From: PALSA-505 sp963699015
Lineage (GTDB): Bacteria > Actinomycetota > Actinomycetes > Streptosporangiales > Streptosporangiaceae
Reading direction: 5' to 3'
Length of the DNA stretch: 64,000 nucleotides
Assembly: GCA_963699015.1 (NCBI GenBank)
Contig: CAVOSX010000005.1
Coordinates: forward strand, 124,001 to 188,000
The notes under the pieces are model-generated. The model was not told where the DNA came from, made no database searches, and saw only the letters and a program-made list of their open reading frames with translations. The first letter of the stretch is position 1, and every line of letters starts with the position of its first letter. Of this stretch, positions 34,619 through 43,129 are shown piece after piece. Made by a program: the position numbers and the translations under genes.

Positions 34619-35725
34619 ATGAATTGGTCCAGATGGCGGAGCAATCGGTTCCTGGTGGGAACTGCGACGTCAGCCGCAGCGATCGCGCTGATTGCTGTCG
34701 GAGTACCGGCAGCGGCGATGGCCGCGCACTCCACCCCGCATGCGCGCGCCGGCAGTGGCGGGCCGGGCTACCCGCCGCCGGGCGGGATCTACAAGCCGTT
34801 CACCAACTGCCCGATACTCAACCCCCTCATGAAGGAGGGCGTATCGGGCTCCGCGGTCATATGCTCCGACGGGCATGTGAACAGCGGCTCGATCACCATC
34901 GGTAACATCACGACGCCGGTCATAGAGCCGGTGGACGTGCAGTTCGGCGGCGTGCAGACGGCGAACGCCGACTTTGGCGGCGACTGGACCACGGGAATCA
35001 ACTCGTTCTCCGGCGGGATCTTGCCGCCGCCCGCCGGCCTGTCCGCGATGCTGACCACCAAGCCGGACCAGATCCCGGGGACCCTGACCCAGATACTGGG
35101 CTGCCCCAGCACCAACAAGGTCGTCCAGAGCATCTGCACGCGGGCGCAGAACGGCACCGCGAAGGACAACAAGGTCTTCGCGCTCGCCCAGAACGCGGGC
35201 CAGCTCACGAACTTCGGGCTGACCACGTGGACCCAGCGGCTCAAGTTCAAGCTCATGAACCCGCTGCTCGGCAGCAACTGCTACATCGGGAACAACAACC
35301 AGCCGATCGTGATCAACCCGAACGTCACCGCCGCCCCCGGCACTTCGCTCGAGATACTGCCCGACCCCAACCCCAAGAAGCACCCCAACACCGACGTACT
35401 TGAGATCCCGACGGCGATAGCCACCGACACCACCTTCACTGCACCCGGCGTTACCGGTTGCGGCCCGGGTGGCGCGGCCAACATCCCGGTCGACGAGGCG
35501 CTCGACACCGGGGCCGCCCTGCCGGCGGCGTCCGGGGTCAACAGCCTCACGCTCAACGGCACCTTCGCCATCGCCGACTGCTTCAACACGAGGAACCAGG
35601 CGAACATCCTGCTGTCGGCGTTCAACGACAGCATCGGCACCACCGCTGGCCCCCGGGCATCCGCCCACCGGGTCCCCTTCAGCCAGCTGCACAGCGTGGC
35701 CCGGCATCTAGGTATCGGCCGGTAA
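34619..35725 (+). CDS. Secreted hypothetical protein, tandem copy 1
   Basis: The 368-residue protein has a signal peptide (about residues 1-36, ending AAAMAAHS). A PGYPPPGGIYKPFTNCP segment follows, then about 280 residues rich in Asn, Pro and Gly with few charges. Cysteines pair plausibly around NCPILNP, ILGCPST, NCYIGNN and TGCGPGG. I do not know a named family. The NCYIG...QPIVINP block and the TGCGPGG...GVNSLTLNG block recur in the other secreted proteins of this cluster. I chose ATG 34619, eight bases after AAGGAG. The ATG two codons earlier is absent from copy 2. It is likely an exported envelope or extracellular protein co-regulated with the mce operon. Confidence 0.8.
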   Translation: MNWSRWRSNRFLVGTATSAAAIALIAVGVPAAAMAAHSTPHARAGSGGPGYPPPGGIYKPFTNCPILNPLMKEGVSGSAVICSDGHVNSGSITIGNITTPVIEPVDVQFGGVQTANADFGGDWTTGINSFSGGILPPPAGLSAMLTTKPDQIPGTLTQILGCPSTNKVVQSICTRAQNGTAKDNKVFALAQNAGQLTNFGLTTWTQRLKFKLMNPLLGSNCYIGNNNQPIVINPNVTAAPGTSLEILPDPNPKKHPNTDVLEIPTAIATDTTFTAPGVTGCGPGGAANIPVDEALDTGAALPAASGVNSLTLNGTFAIADCFNTRNQANILLSAFNDSIGTTAGPRASAHRVPFSQLHSVARHLGIGR

Positions 35726-35753
35726 CCGCGGTATCCAATCCAACTACAGCAAT

Positions 35754-35786
35754 CGAGGGAGCGCCGGCCTGGCCGGCGCTCCCTCG
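35754..35786 (+). terminator. Terminator hairpin after secreted protein copy 1
   Basis: A 33-base inverted repeat (two 16-base arms around one T) lies 28 bases after the stop. Copy 2 has a homologous hairpin, CGAGGG...CCCTCG, at the same distance. It has no T-tract. Confidence 0.75.
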
Positions 35787-36189
35787 CGTATCAGCGCTGC
35801 CGGTCAAAGCCCGCCGAGACCCCAAGGTTCCTGTCGGCGGGCGTGCCTATGCCAGGGCCGGGATGCTGCGGGCACCTCTTGAATACCCGGTCAAGGCGAA
35901 CCGCCCGGACATATACCTGAACTGCTGCGCTGAAGGGTAAGCAGGCGGGCAAGCCGTCTTCGTGCAATGAATACCCGCGTCCTCGAAGATGAGGACCCGT
36001 GGTTAACGTAGCCGCCGGTGAGATCTCGCTAAGGTGCATCCTCACAATGTGCCGAACGATTGCCCGGCATTCGCCGCTGATGCTGTCGGTTTAAATCCCG
36101 GCGCGGCTACCACCAAGAGGGTGGCGAAGAAAAGGACGGCCGGAGTACCCCGCCCGAGTGCTTGAATGGCATGCGATCTGCCTTGCGGT
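35787..36189. other. Gene-free spacer between tandem copies
   Basis: About 400 bases of lower GC content with no supported gene. The reading frames here are short and not conserved between copies. Confidence 0.4.
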
Positions 36190-36390
36190 CAGGAAGGATC
36201 TGCGCGCTGGCAGGCCAGTCCGTGCACAGGCTTCAGGCTGATCAACCCGCTGCTGGGAACGACTGCTATGTCGGGGAGCACCAGCCAGCCGCTCGTGATC
36301 AGCCCGAACATCTCCCTGGCCCTGGGCGGTTCGCTGGAGGAGCTGCCGGTCCGTGGACCCGGTCGGTGGGCAGTAGGACCCCGCGGACAT
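36190..36390 (+). pseudogene. Decayed fragment of a third copy of the secreted protein
   Basis: In one frame the fragment reads FRLINPLLG and then SQPLVISPNISLALGGSLEELPV. These match KLMNPLLG and NQPIVINPNVTAAPGTSLEILPD of copy 1. Between them the conserved NCYIG block appears in another frame (GNDCYVGEHQP), so one base was lost and one gained. The N-terminal 190 residues and the C-terminal part are missing. It lies between the two intact copies, so the locus was once a triplet. Confidence 0.7.
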
Positions 36391-36578
36391 CAGCTAAGAT
36401 CCGGGGACGCAGCCATCGGCTCGTTCATCCTGCGCCTGACAGCTTGTTCATCCACAGCTGACAAAAAGCCCATCGCCAGTTTGTCATTTACTGATAAAAG
36501 CTGGCCGCCATGTCCGCCGCCGACTCGGCCTGCTGACCACGCCGGGCCGGGATGGCAGTTTAATCTTGACTCTTAATC

Positions 36579-36622
36579 TTGACTCTCGCGTACATCAGCG
36601 CTCTAATTTTACCTGCCAGTAA
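36579..36622 (+). promoter_or_regulatory. Promoter and operator of secreted protein copy 2
   Basis: TTGACT (36579-36584), 17 bases and TCTAAT (36602-36607) repeat the promoter of copy 1. The operator TTACCTGCCAGTAA (36609-36622) follows at once. The -35 region is duplicated: a TAATCTTGACTCT unit occurs twice in a row (from about 36561 and 36574). Confidence 0.75.
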
Positions 36623-36872
36623 CCACGACGGCGAATCGTGCACGGTAAGGGTCGGCATATGACCGTGTATGCGGCTTCATATGGCATGCCTGGAGCCGCC
36701 CAGCCAAAGTTGGTCTTGCCGCAAGGCTTAGGACCAAACCGTTCATTGACGATGAGCATGCAGGTCAGAGGTCTGACCCGCGACAGGGCAAGTGAAATGA
36801 CCGTCGTGTGGCGCCCTGTTCTCAGGCCTATTCGACGCGGATCGGTGACGAGAGACATAAGGAGAAATATCG

Positions 36873-37934
36873 ATGAAGGCACCTAGATGGCCGAGCCGCC
36901 GTCGGCTCTTTGTAGGGACTGCGACGTCAGCCGCCGCAGTGGCGCTGATCGCCGTCGGACTGCCGGCGTCCGCGCTGGCCACCCACCCGGCCTCGCATGC
37001 GCGTCCCAACCAGACGGGACCGGGCTACCCGCCGCCGGGCGGCATCTACAAGCCGTTCACCAACTGCCCGCTGCTCAACCCCCTCATGCAGGAGTCCCTC
37101 CCCGGCGACCTGACCGGATGCGTCGCGGGGGACGCAGTCACCGGTTCGATCACGCTCGGTAACATCACAACGCCGGTCGCACACCCCGTGACCGCTCAGT
37201 TCGGCGTATGGTCTCCGCCGAACGCCACGCCTTCCCAGCTCAGCGGCGGGATCTTGCCGCCGCCTTCCGGCCTGGCTGCGCAGCTGGTCACCTCGCCCGA
37301 GTTCGTGCCAGGCGGCCTGCTCAAGGCGCTGGGCTGCCCCAGCACCGACCCCGTCGTCCAGAATCTGTGCGTGAAGGCCGAGAACTTCGGCGGGAAGTAC
37401 CTGAACATCTTCGCGCTGGCCCAGTCCGCTGGCCAGATCACGAACTTCGCGCTCACCACGTGGACCCAGCCGATCAAGTTCAAGCTGATCAACCCGCTGC
37501 TCGGCAACAACTGCTACATCGGGTCGAACAACCAGCCGGTCGTCATCAACCCGCAAGTCACCGGTACCTTGAGCTTCCTGTCCGACCCGAACCCGAAGCG
37601 CTTCCCGAATGTCGCCGTCCTCCAGGTTTCGGGCGGTACAGCCACCGATAACACCTTCACCGCTCCCGGCGTCACCGGCTGCGGCCCTGGTGGCGCGAAG
37701 AACATCCCGGTCAACGAGGCGATCGACGCCAACTCCGGCCTGCCCTCGGCGTCTGGGGTCAACAGCCTCACGCTGAACGGCACCTTCTCCATCGCCGACT
37801 CGTTCGGCAATGGCCACCAGGCCAACACACTGCTGCAGGCGTTCGCCGTGAGCAGCCAGAGCGGCGCGAGCCGGGAAAGCGCCCGCCGGATCTCCGCGCA
37901 CAGCCTGCGCGACGGGCGTTTCGGGCTCAAGTAG
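36873..37934 (+). CDS. Secreted hypothetical protein, tandem copy 2
   Basis: The 353-residue paralogue of copy 1 has the same plan. A signal peptide ends near ASALATHP, then come GPGYPPPGGIYKPFTNCP, GCPSTDPVVQNLC, FKLINPLLGNNCYIGSNNQP and the TGCGPGGAKNIPVNEAID block. Differences are spread along the whole length, so the duplication is not recent. Conserved Gly, Cys and Asn positions suggest both are maintained. ATG 36873 lies eight bases after AAGGAG, as in copy 1. No known domain is recognised. Confidence 0.8.
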   Translation: MKAPRWPSRRRLFVGTATSAAAVALIAVGLPASALATHPASHARPNQTGPGYPPPGGIYKPFTNCPLLNPLMQESLPGDLTGCVAGDAVTGSITLGNITTPVAHPVTAQFGVWSPPNATPSQLSGGILPPPSGLAAQLVTSPEFVPGGLLKALGCPSTDPVVQNLCVKAENFGGKYLNIFALAQSAGQITNFALTTWTQPIKFKLINPLLGNNCYIGSNNQPVVINPQVTGTLSFLSDPNPKRFPNVAVLQVSGGTATDNTFTAPGVTGCGPGGAKNIPVNEAIDANSGLPSASGVNSLTLNGTFSIADSFGNGHQANTLLQAFAVSSQSGASRESARRISAHSLRDGRFGLK

Positions 37935-37964
37935 CCGAAGACTGTAACTGAAGACCGTAGTAAT

Positions 37965-37997
37965 CGAGGGGGCGCCAGCCACGCTGGCGCTCCCTCG
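37965..37997 (+). terminator. Terminator hairpin after secreted protein copy 2
   Basis: Arms of 15 bases with one G-U pair and a CAC loop lie 30 bases after the stop. It is homologous to the hairpin after copy 1. Confidence 0.75.
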
Positions 37998-38107
37998 GGC
38001 ATTTTCGCCGTCAATCAGTTCGCCCTCCCCGGACGGGTGGCAGGGCCGGAGTTGGGGAAAGCGCGGCCTGGACGGCGAGCTCACCGCGCCGGCGCAACAG
38101 ATCGTGG

Positions 38108-38175
38108 AAGTCAGCGGGGCGATCTGAAGTGTCGCCGTGGTTGGCATAAAACCGAAGTTCAGAAACCTAGCAGGA
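38108..38175 (-). pseudogene. Fragment of the 687-aa secreted protein gene
   Basis: On the minus strand this stretch encodes FMPTTATLQIAPL and is alignable at DNA level with about 38797-38860 of the next gene (FVPTTATLQITQV). Flanking sequence is not similar. It looks like a relic of a neighbouring paralogue. The rest of 37998-38393 holds nothing I can name. Confidence 0.5.
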
Positions 38176-38393
38176 GAGCCTGTGACCGGCCGGGCAACTC
38201 ATCCGTGGGCGTGCTGGCGGGCCCTCGAATTCTGCGGTAAGAGATCGAGACCTACGGTGTGGCTTGACGATTCCGGGTGATGCCGTTCCAAGCTCCCGCC
38301 GTTGGCGGCAACATCACCCCTGCGCACTTAGGCGCGATGATGCCCGCGGCTTTCATTTTCATTATTCCCCGGTTACGTCCGGCCCCGCCCTGC

Positions 38394-40457
38394 TCAGCGG
38401 ACGGGCTTCGGCACGCCGGCCGGGCACCCTTCTGCCGCGCCTGGGAGGTTCCCGCTGGCGTTCCAGCTAATGCACAGGTTCCCCTGGGTCAGCTGAACGA
38501 AATTGCCCGGGCCAGACACGGTTGCGTTGAATATCGGGTCCAGGTTCTCCCCGACGCCGCACCCCGTGAACGACGGGACCGTGATCGTCCCGTTCAGCAC
38601 CCCGCCGTCGTCCAGGCTGTACCCCGGTCCGGCGGAGAGCACGAGCGGGAAGGGCCTGACCGTGTGGCAGTTGTTGCCCACGTTGAGCGGAGCCCCGTTG
38701 ACCAGGACCTTCTCCACTCGTATCGAGGCCAGCGACTGTACTTCGCTGGAATTCAGCGTGCCGTTTGTACCCAGGCTGACGATATTCAGCGTCCCGACCT
38801 GCGTGATCTGCAGTGTCGCCGTGGTCGGCACGAAGCCGAAGCCCAGGAGCGTGGCGGTTACCGGCGGCAGGCCGTCGATAGCCTTGCACCTCGGCGCACT
38901 GCCGGGGCACGGCTTGTAATAGAGCTTGCCGGCCGAATCGGTCTGGAAGTAACCGTTGTGTGAACCATTAAAAATGGTCCGTCGGCCATCTTGGATATTC
39001 CCGAACCCAGGACCTACCAGTGCAGCCCCATTGAGCTTCGGGACATTGGTGAACCCTTTTATGAAAGCGCAACCCTGCGAGGGTGGCAGGTCGGGCGGCG
39101 CAGTTGTAACGATCGCGCCCTTGTGAGGGAAGCCCGGGAGCTTGAAATCCGGGTTGAACGGGAATCCGGTCTTCACGGGGAAGGGGGGGCAAGCGGCTTG
39201 TCCTATGAATTGTAGCGGGTTAACTTCATAGGTAGCGGTGAAAGTCAGCGCGTCTCCATTGTTGAACAAGCCGGAGCAGCCCCTGACGTTCCAGACGTGC
39301 AGATTCCCGGAACCCAGGCTCAGGTTATTCGTCACGAAGACAACTTGGACGATGCTGCTGGTGCCTTCGACCGTGCCGGGAGCCGTGGCGCTTGGGCCGG
39401 CCACGGTCGCGCTGCACCCGGGATCGCTGATGGCGGCCATGATGCCGCTGATCGTCACCGTGGCCACGCTCGTTGTCGTGTCGAAGGACTGGCCGTTCAG
39501 CAGCCACGGGTGGCTGGCCGATGCCGACGCCACGACCGTGAACGTCTTGCCCGCCGGGCCGGTACAGGTCAGCAGGGTGACCGAGGAGAACGACGCGAGG
39601 CCGGCCGTGGGCAGTTGCTGACCGAACTTGTATGTGCCGGATACGGTCGAGGACTTGCAGGCGATCACCGTGCCGGTCGTGGCATCCTTCACGATGACCT
39701 GCTTGGTGGTTCCGGAGACGTTCCCGCCGGGGGCCGACTGCCAGAGCCCGGTGGTGAAGTGCCCAGCAGCAAGGTGCGGGGCGGCCGCAGCGGAGCCGGC
39801 GGCGGCCACCACCGGCACTGTGGCCAGCGTGGCCGTCTGCCCCGAGTTGAGCACGCAGCCCAGGCGCATAGGTGCCGGGGTGGCGGTGGCGCTGGGTGTC
39901 GGGCTGGCGGTGGCGCTGGATGCCGGGGTGGCGGTGGCGCCCTGGGTGATGCGCGGTGCGAGAAGCAAGGACAGGCCGACGGCGGAGAAGGTGACGTTCC
40001 CCGCGGCGCTGTCGGTGACCGGCTGGACCGCGCCGGGCACATGAAGCTCCGTGTCGCCGTGGGCGGGCACTGGTGCGGACACCGCCTTGAGCAGCCAGGG
40101 GTCGGCCACAGACTTGCCGTCCGCGGTCGCTTCGCCCCGGATCTGCGCCGTGAGGCTCACCGCGGACGCGTTCAGTTCGGCCAGTTGTTCACCATCGGCG
40201 CGCGGGAAGGTCACGGTGACCGCAGGAGCCGTGGGCCGGATGGGCTGGCCAGCGGTCGCTGTCCCCGGGATGCCGACTGTCACCTGCGCGGGAATGGGGT
40301 GCCATCCCGTCGGGGCACGGCAGGTGTATTCCAAGCTCGCCCGGACGACCTGCGGCCCCGCGGCGGAAGCGGCACCAGACAGCACCAGCCCGGTCCCGGC
40401 CAGGATGACCGCAATGGCGGTCACCCTGGCGCCTGGGCGGTGCGACAGCCGGATCAT
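38394..40457 (-). CDS. Large secreted multi-domain protein
   Basis: The 687-residue protein has a signal peptide (about 1-33). Domain 1 (about 35-165, SLEYTCRAPTGWHPIPAQVTV) resembles the DUF6801-type domain of actinobacterial secreted proteins. A Thr/Ala/Pro/Ser linker (about 170-200) leads to domain 2 (about 235-405), which matches the three small secreted proteins upstream (GNVSGTTKQVIVKDATTG to GNLHVWNVRGCSGLFNNGD). Domain 3 (about 420-675) has VGNNCHTVRPFPLVL and FTGCGVGEN, shared with the 212-aa protein and the tandem copies. The role is unknown, probably cell surface. It follows the 212-aa gene by 60 bases. Confidence 0.78.
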   Translation of the reverse strand: MIRLSHRPGARVTAIAVILAGTGLVLSGAASAAGPQVVRASLEYTCRAPTGWHPIPAQVTVGIPGTATAGQPIRPTAPAVTVTFPRADGEQLAELNASAVSLTAQIRGEATADGKSVADPWLLKAVSAPVPAHGDTELHVPGAVQPVTDSAAGNVTFSAVGLSLLLAPRITQGATATPASSATASPTPSATATPAPMRLGCVLNSGQTATLATVPVVAAAGSAAAAPHLAAGHFTTGLWQSAPGGNVSGTTKQVIVKDATTGTVIACKSSTVSGTYKFGQQLPTAGLASFSSVTLLTCTGPAGKTFTVVASASASHPWLLNGQSFDTTTSVATVTISGIMAAISDPGCSATVAGPSATAPGTVEGTSSIVQVVFVTNNLSLGSGNLHVWNVRGCSGLFNNGDALTFTATYEVNPLQFIGQAACPPFPVKTGFPFNPDFKLPGFPHKGAIVTTAPPDLPPSQGCAFIKGFTNVPKLNGAALVGPGFGNIQDGRRTIFNGSHNGYFQTDSAGKLYYKPCPGSAPRCKAIDGLPPVTATLLGFGFVPTTATLQITQVGTLNIVSLGTNGTLNSSEVQSLASIRVEKVLVNGAPLNVGNNCHTVRPFPLVLSAGPGYSLDDGGVLNGTITVPSFTGCGVGENLDPIFNATVSGPGNFVQLTQGNLCISWNASGNLPGAAEGCPAGVPKPVR

Positions 40458-40517
40458 GACGCTGACACGCTCATCCGCGTCATGTCCCGCGATCGCATCC
40501 TTGACTCCTGCATCGGG

Positions 40518-41156
40518 TCAGCGGACCGCGTGTCCCTTGCCGACTGTAAGAGTGATGGTATTACCTGGCCCGGGGAGAGTCAGGTTGATCAGGAGCGTAT
40601 CCAGCAGGCAGTGGTGGAATCGCGGGATCGTGTAGGTGCCCGCGAGGGTGCCGCCCTTGATGATGCTCCAGCCTGGCTGGCTCGACACCTGCACGGCGGC
40701 CGGGGTGACGGTCTCGCACGAGTTCCCGACCAGCTGTGGGACGCCGCCCACGGTCAGGCTGACGATCCGCATCGTGATCTTCGACGTGGTGGCGACCGCA
40801 CCGGTATCGGGATTCACGGTCCCGGTCGTCGGGCCGTCATTGATGAGCTGCGCGGTCGCAGTGACCGGGACCGCGTTCAGTTCCTTGAACGAGCCGGTGG
40901 CGTCGGGCAACGACAGCTTCGCGGTGACCGTGTAGGTGGTGAGATCAGCGGTCGCGGTGAGCTTGCCAGGGCCGAGCGGCAGCGTGGCGTTAGGGGCGGC
41001 AAGATGAGTGCTGCCCGACACCGGGTACCTGAGCGTGACGGTCGTGTCGGCCGACGCCGTTCCAGTGCTCGCCAGCATCCCGCACCCGGCAACGAGCGCC
41101 GTCAACGAACCGATGACGGCTCTGCGGATTCTGGTCCTCTGAGGTGACCTGATCAT
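40518..41156 (-). CDS. Secreted protein related to domain 3 of the 687-aa protein
   Basis: The 212-residue protein has an N-terminal export signal with LVAGCGML, which could be a lipobox (LVAGC), although the distance from the start is long (about 25). The mature part is Thr- and Val-rich and predicted all-beta. The blocks VGGVPQLVGNSCETVTPA and GTYTIPRFHHCLLDTLLINLTLPGPGN match domain 3 of the downstream gene product. ATG 41156 follows AAGGAG. The gene lies 13 bases after the preceding gene and is in one operon with it. Confidence 0.72.
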   Translation of the reverse strand: MIRSPQRTRIRRAVIGSLTALVAGCGMLASTGTASADTTVTLRYPVSGSTHLAAPNATLPLGPGKLTATADLTTYTVTAKLSLPDATGSFKELNAVPVTATAQLINDGPTTGTVNPDTGAVATTSKITMRIVSLTVGGVPQLVGNSCETVTPAAVQVSSQPGWSIIKGGTLAGTYTIPRFHHCLLDTLLINLTLPGPGNTITLTVGKGHAVR

Positions 41157-41169
41157 ATACCCGATCTCC

Positions 41170-41811
41170 TTATGGACTCTTGATGGTCTGTGCCGGGGTG
41201 ACCGCGTAGGTGGCAGAGATGGTTATGCGGTCCCCGGTATTGTACAAACCCAGACAGCCGCTGCTGACGTTCCAGAAATGCAAGTTGCCGCCGCTTGTTA
41301 CGAGCTGGTGAGTGTTATTCGCGTATACAGCCTTGATTTGGCCAAGGGTCATGGCTGTCATACCATCAACGGTTAGCGTGCAGCCGCTCCCGAACATGGC
41401 GGCCTGGATGCCGGTGACGCTCGCGGTGGTTTTGCCGCTGGCCGCAGCGTAAGACTCGGCGTTCAAGTGGTACGGGAATGCAGCCGGATTGTTCTCCAGC
41501 GTATAGAACTCCTGTCCACCAATTTCGCATTGGCCGAAGGACCATGCGGTGATGGAAGCAATCTTGGAACCCGCCAGTCCGCTTCCTGACTTGAGCTTGC
41601 CCGATATGGATGAGGATGAGCAGAAGATCTTTATTCCGTTCGCCGTGTCCGTGACGATGACTCGGCCGCTGCGGCCGGAGAAGCTCCCGCCCGGCTTCAC
41701 GGTCCAGGTCTTGGCGGTGGTGGCGAGCGAAGGGGTGGCAGCCAGGCCGACGGCGAGGACGGCGGCGGCCAAGCTAGTGCCGAGCCAGGTGCCGTACGAG
41801 CGTTTCCGCAC
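41170..41811 (-). CDS. Small secreted protein of the NLHxWNV family (copy B)
   Basis: The 213-residue protein has a signal peptide (ending SLATTAK). The domain that follows is shared with its neighbours: WTVKPGGSFSG, a C-S-S segment, CTLTVDG, the block GNLHFWNVSSGCLGLYNTGDRIT and a YAVTPAQTIKSP end. Four cysteines are conserved in the family. The function is unknown. A beta-sandwich is likely. I use GTG 41811 with GGAGAGG upstream. No promoter is visible in the 26 bases between it and a strong hairpin, so it may be read from the copy C promoter. Confidence 0.75.
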   Translation of the reverse strand: MRKRSYGTWLGTSLAAAVLAVGLAATPSLATTAKTWTVKPGGSFSGRSGRVIVTDTANGIKIFCSSSSISGKLKSGSGLAGSKIASITAWSFGQCEIGGQEFYTLENNPAAFPYHLNAESYAAASGKTTASVTGIQAAMFGSGCTLTVDGMTAMTLGQIKAVYANNTHQLVTSGGNLHFWNVSSGCLGLYNTGDRITISATYAVTPAQTIKSP

Positions 41812-41837
41812 TGGAACTAGATCCTCTCCAGATGACG

Positions 41838-41875
41838 CCGGCCGTCCCGGGCCTCGCGAGGCCCGGGACGGCCGG
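41838..41875 (-). terminator. Perfect 38-base inverted repeat between copies C and B
   Basis: Two 19-base arms meet without a loop at 41856/41857. It lies 48 bases past the stop of copy C and just before the ribosome site of copy B. As a partial terminator it could lower expression of B and the genes after it. Confidence 0.65.
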
Positions 41876-41923
41876 TTAGCTACGTGTCATCGACACGTCC
41901 TGGTCAGCGCCTGAAGACGATCG

Positions 41924-42553
41924 TCAGGGGCTGGTGATGGTCTGCGCAGGCGAGATCTTGTACTTGCCGGTGAACGTCGTGCCGTCGCCGGTGTTGATGA
42001 GGCCGAGGCAGCCGGAGCTGACGTTCCAGACGTGCAGGTTGCCGCCGCTGGCCGTCAGGATGTGCGTGCTGTTGGAGTAATTGCCGTTGGTCATACCGGT
42101 GGACGTGGCTGTTGTGCCGGCCACGGTCGCGCTGCACCCGTTGCCACTGAGGGTGGCAGTGACCTTGGTGATGGTCCCCTTGGTGACGCCGTTGCTGAAG
42201 GACTTGGCGTTCAGGTTCCACGGGTTGGTGGTCAACGCCGACGTCGTCGCCGTGAATTTCAGGCCACCCGGGCCGGTGCACGTGCTGAACGTGACCGACG
42301 TGATCTTGCCGAGGGCGGTGCCGGACAGCCCGCTGCCCTTCTTGAGGTTGGCCTTGGTCGCTGACGATACGCAGGTCAGGACCGTGCCGGTTTTCGTGTC
42401 CTTCAGTACCGTCTTGCCAGCGGTGCCGGTCACGGCACCGCCCGGCTTGACGGTGAAGGTCGTGGCGGTCGTGGCCATGGCCGCCGTGCCGATGCCAAGG
42501 GCGAGCGCGGCAGCGCCGCTGCCGATGAGAACTGCGGTGAGATGCTTGCGCAT
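41924..42553 (-). CDS. Small secreted protein of the NLHxWNV family (copy C)
   Basis: The 209-residue protein has a signal peptide (MRKHLTAVLIGSG to TAAMATTA). The shared domain has FTVKPGGAVTG, CVSSATKANLKKGSGLSG, CTGPGGLKFT, NPWNLNAKSF, GCSATVAG, GNLHVWNVSSGCLGLINTGD and a SPAQTITSP end. It is closest to domain 2 of the 687-aa protein and to copy B. It is probably surface-exposed or released. ATG 42553 follows AGGAGGAA. Its promoter carries the shared operator. Confidence 0.8.
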   Translation of the reverse strand: MRKHLTAVLIGSGAAALALGIGTAAMATTATTFTVKPGGAVTGTAGKTVLKDTKTGTVLTCVSSATKANLKKGSGLSGTALGKITSVTFSTCTGPGGLKFTATTSALTTNPWNLNAKSFSNGVTKGTITKVTATLSGNGCSATVAGTTATSTGMTNGNYSNSTHILTASGGNLHVWNVSSGCLGLINTGDGTTFTGKYKISPAQTITSP

Positions 42554-42559
42554 GTGATC

Positions 42560-42800
42560 GGTTCCTCCTGATCGATGTACGTGGAATCATTGAGAACTCG
42601 TGTGAACCTGCGAGCATCACTCCTTCCCCGCCCCGGCGGCTGTCATCGATGCCGAGGCCGGTGTGGTCCGCGCCGGACTCAGTGTAGGAGTCACTGACGG
42701 GTGCGCTGTCGCTGCTGCTCGTGAAACCGAGGCAGTGCTCGGCTCCCAACGTAGGCGCGTCACGAAGCAGGTGACATATCCCGTGTCGTCCGGTTCTGCC
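42560..42800. other. Leader and upstream region of copy C
   Basis: About 250 bases separate the predicted start of transcription from the copy C start codon. I see no gene here. With 42841-43063 on the far side of the promoter, the whole gene-free stretch is about 500 bases. Confidence 0.4.
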
Positions 42801-42811
42801 TACTCGCGAGT

Positions 42812-42840
42812 ACGTTACTGGCTTGTAACAAGGCGCGCAA
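42812..42840 (-). promoter_or_regulatory. Copy C promoter with TTAC-N6-GTAA operator
   Basis: On the minus strand, -35 TTGCGC (42840-42835), 17 bases, then TAACGT (42817-42812). The inverted repeat TTACAAGCCAGTAA (42828-42815, minus strand) fills the end of the spacer and the -10 box. The flanking CGTACTCGCG is also conserved at copy D. A perfect TACTCGCGAGTA palindrome lies at 42801-42812. Confidence 0.65.
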
Positions 42841-43063
42841 GAGGATGACCGAAGGATCTGGACGCGGCTCTGGACTGGGCAGAATCGTGCCTGGGAGGAC
42901 AAACCCGCTGGTCCCACGGGTCCGGGCGTAAACGCCCCCAGCAGGCCCGAAACGCCAGTCAGCAAGGTCGATCTATTGAGCAGGATGAGTCAGGCGAAGG
43001 CATATGTTCCTGCCGGTGCGGATGGGGCGCCTACCAGGCCGGGGCACGGGCACGCAAAAGAAC

Positions 43064-43104
43064 CCGGGCCCGGCAGGGCGCCGAAGCCAGCCTGCCGGAC
43101 CCGG
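43064..43104 (-). terminator. Terminator hairpin after copy D
   Basis: Arms 43064-43077 and 43091-43104 pair over 13 of 14 positions around a 13-base loop. It starts 26 bases past the copy D stop. No T-tract. Confidence 0.6.
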
Positions 43105-43129
43105 TAACGGTCAGGTAACGGTGATGGGC

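Noticed and set aside
36638..36886. An 82-codon gene overlapping the start of copy 2
   Set aside because: Only its first ten codons from 36659 are shared with copy 1. The rest is not conserved and overlaps the real start codon in another frame.
39297..41147. Plus-strand open frame of 616 codons
   Set aside because: It runs antisense across two secreted-protein genes whose signal peptides and shared domains are clear.
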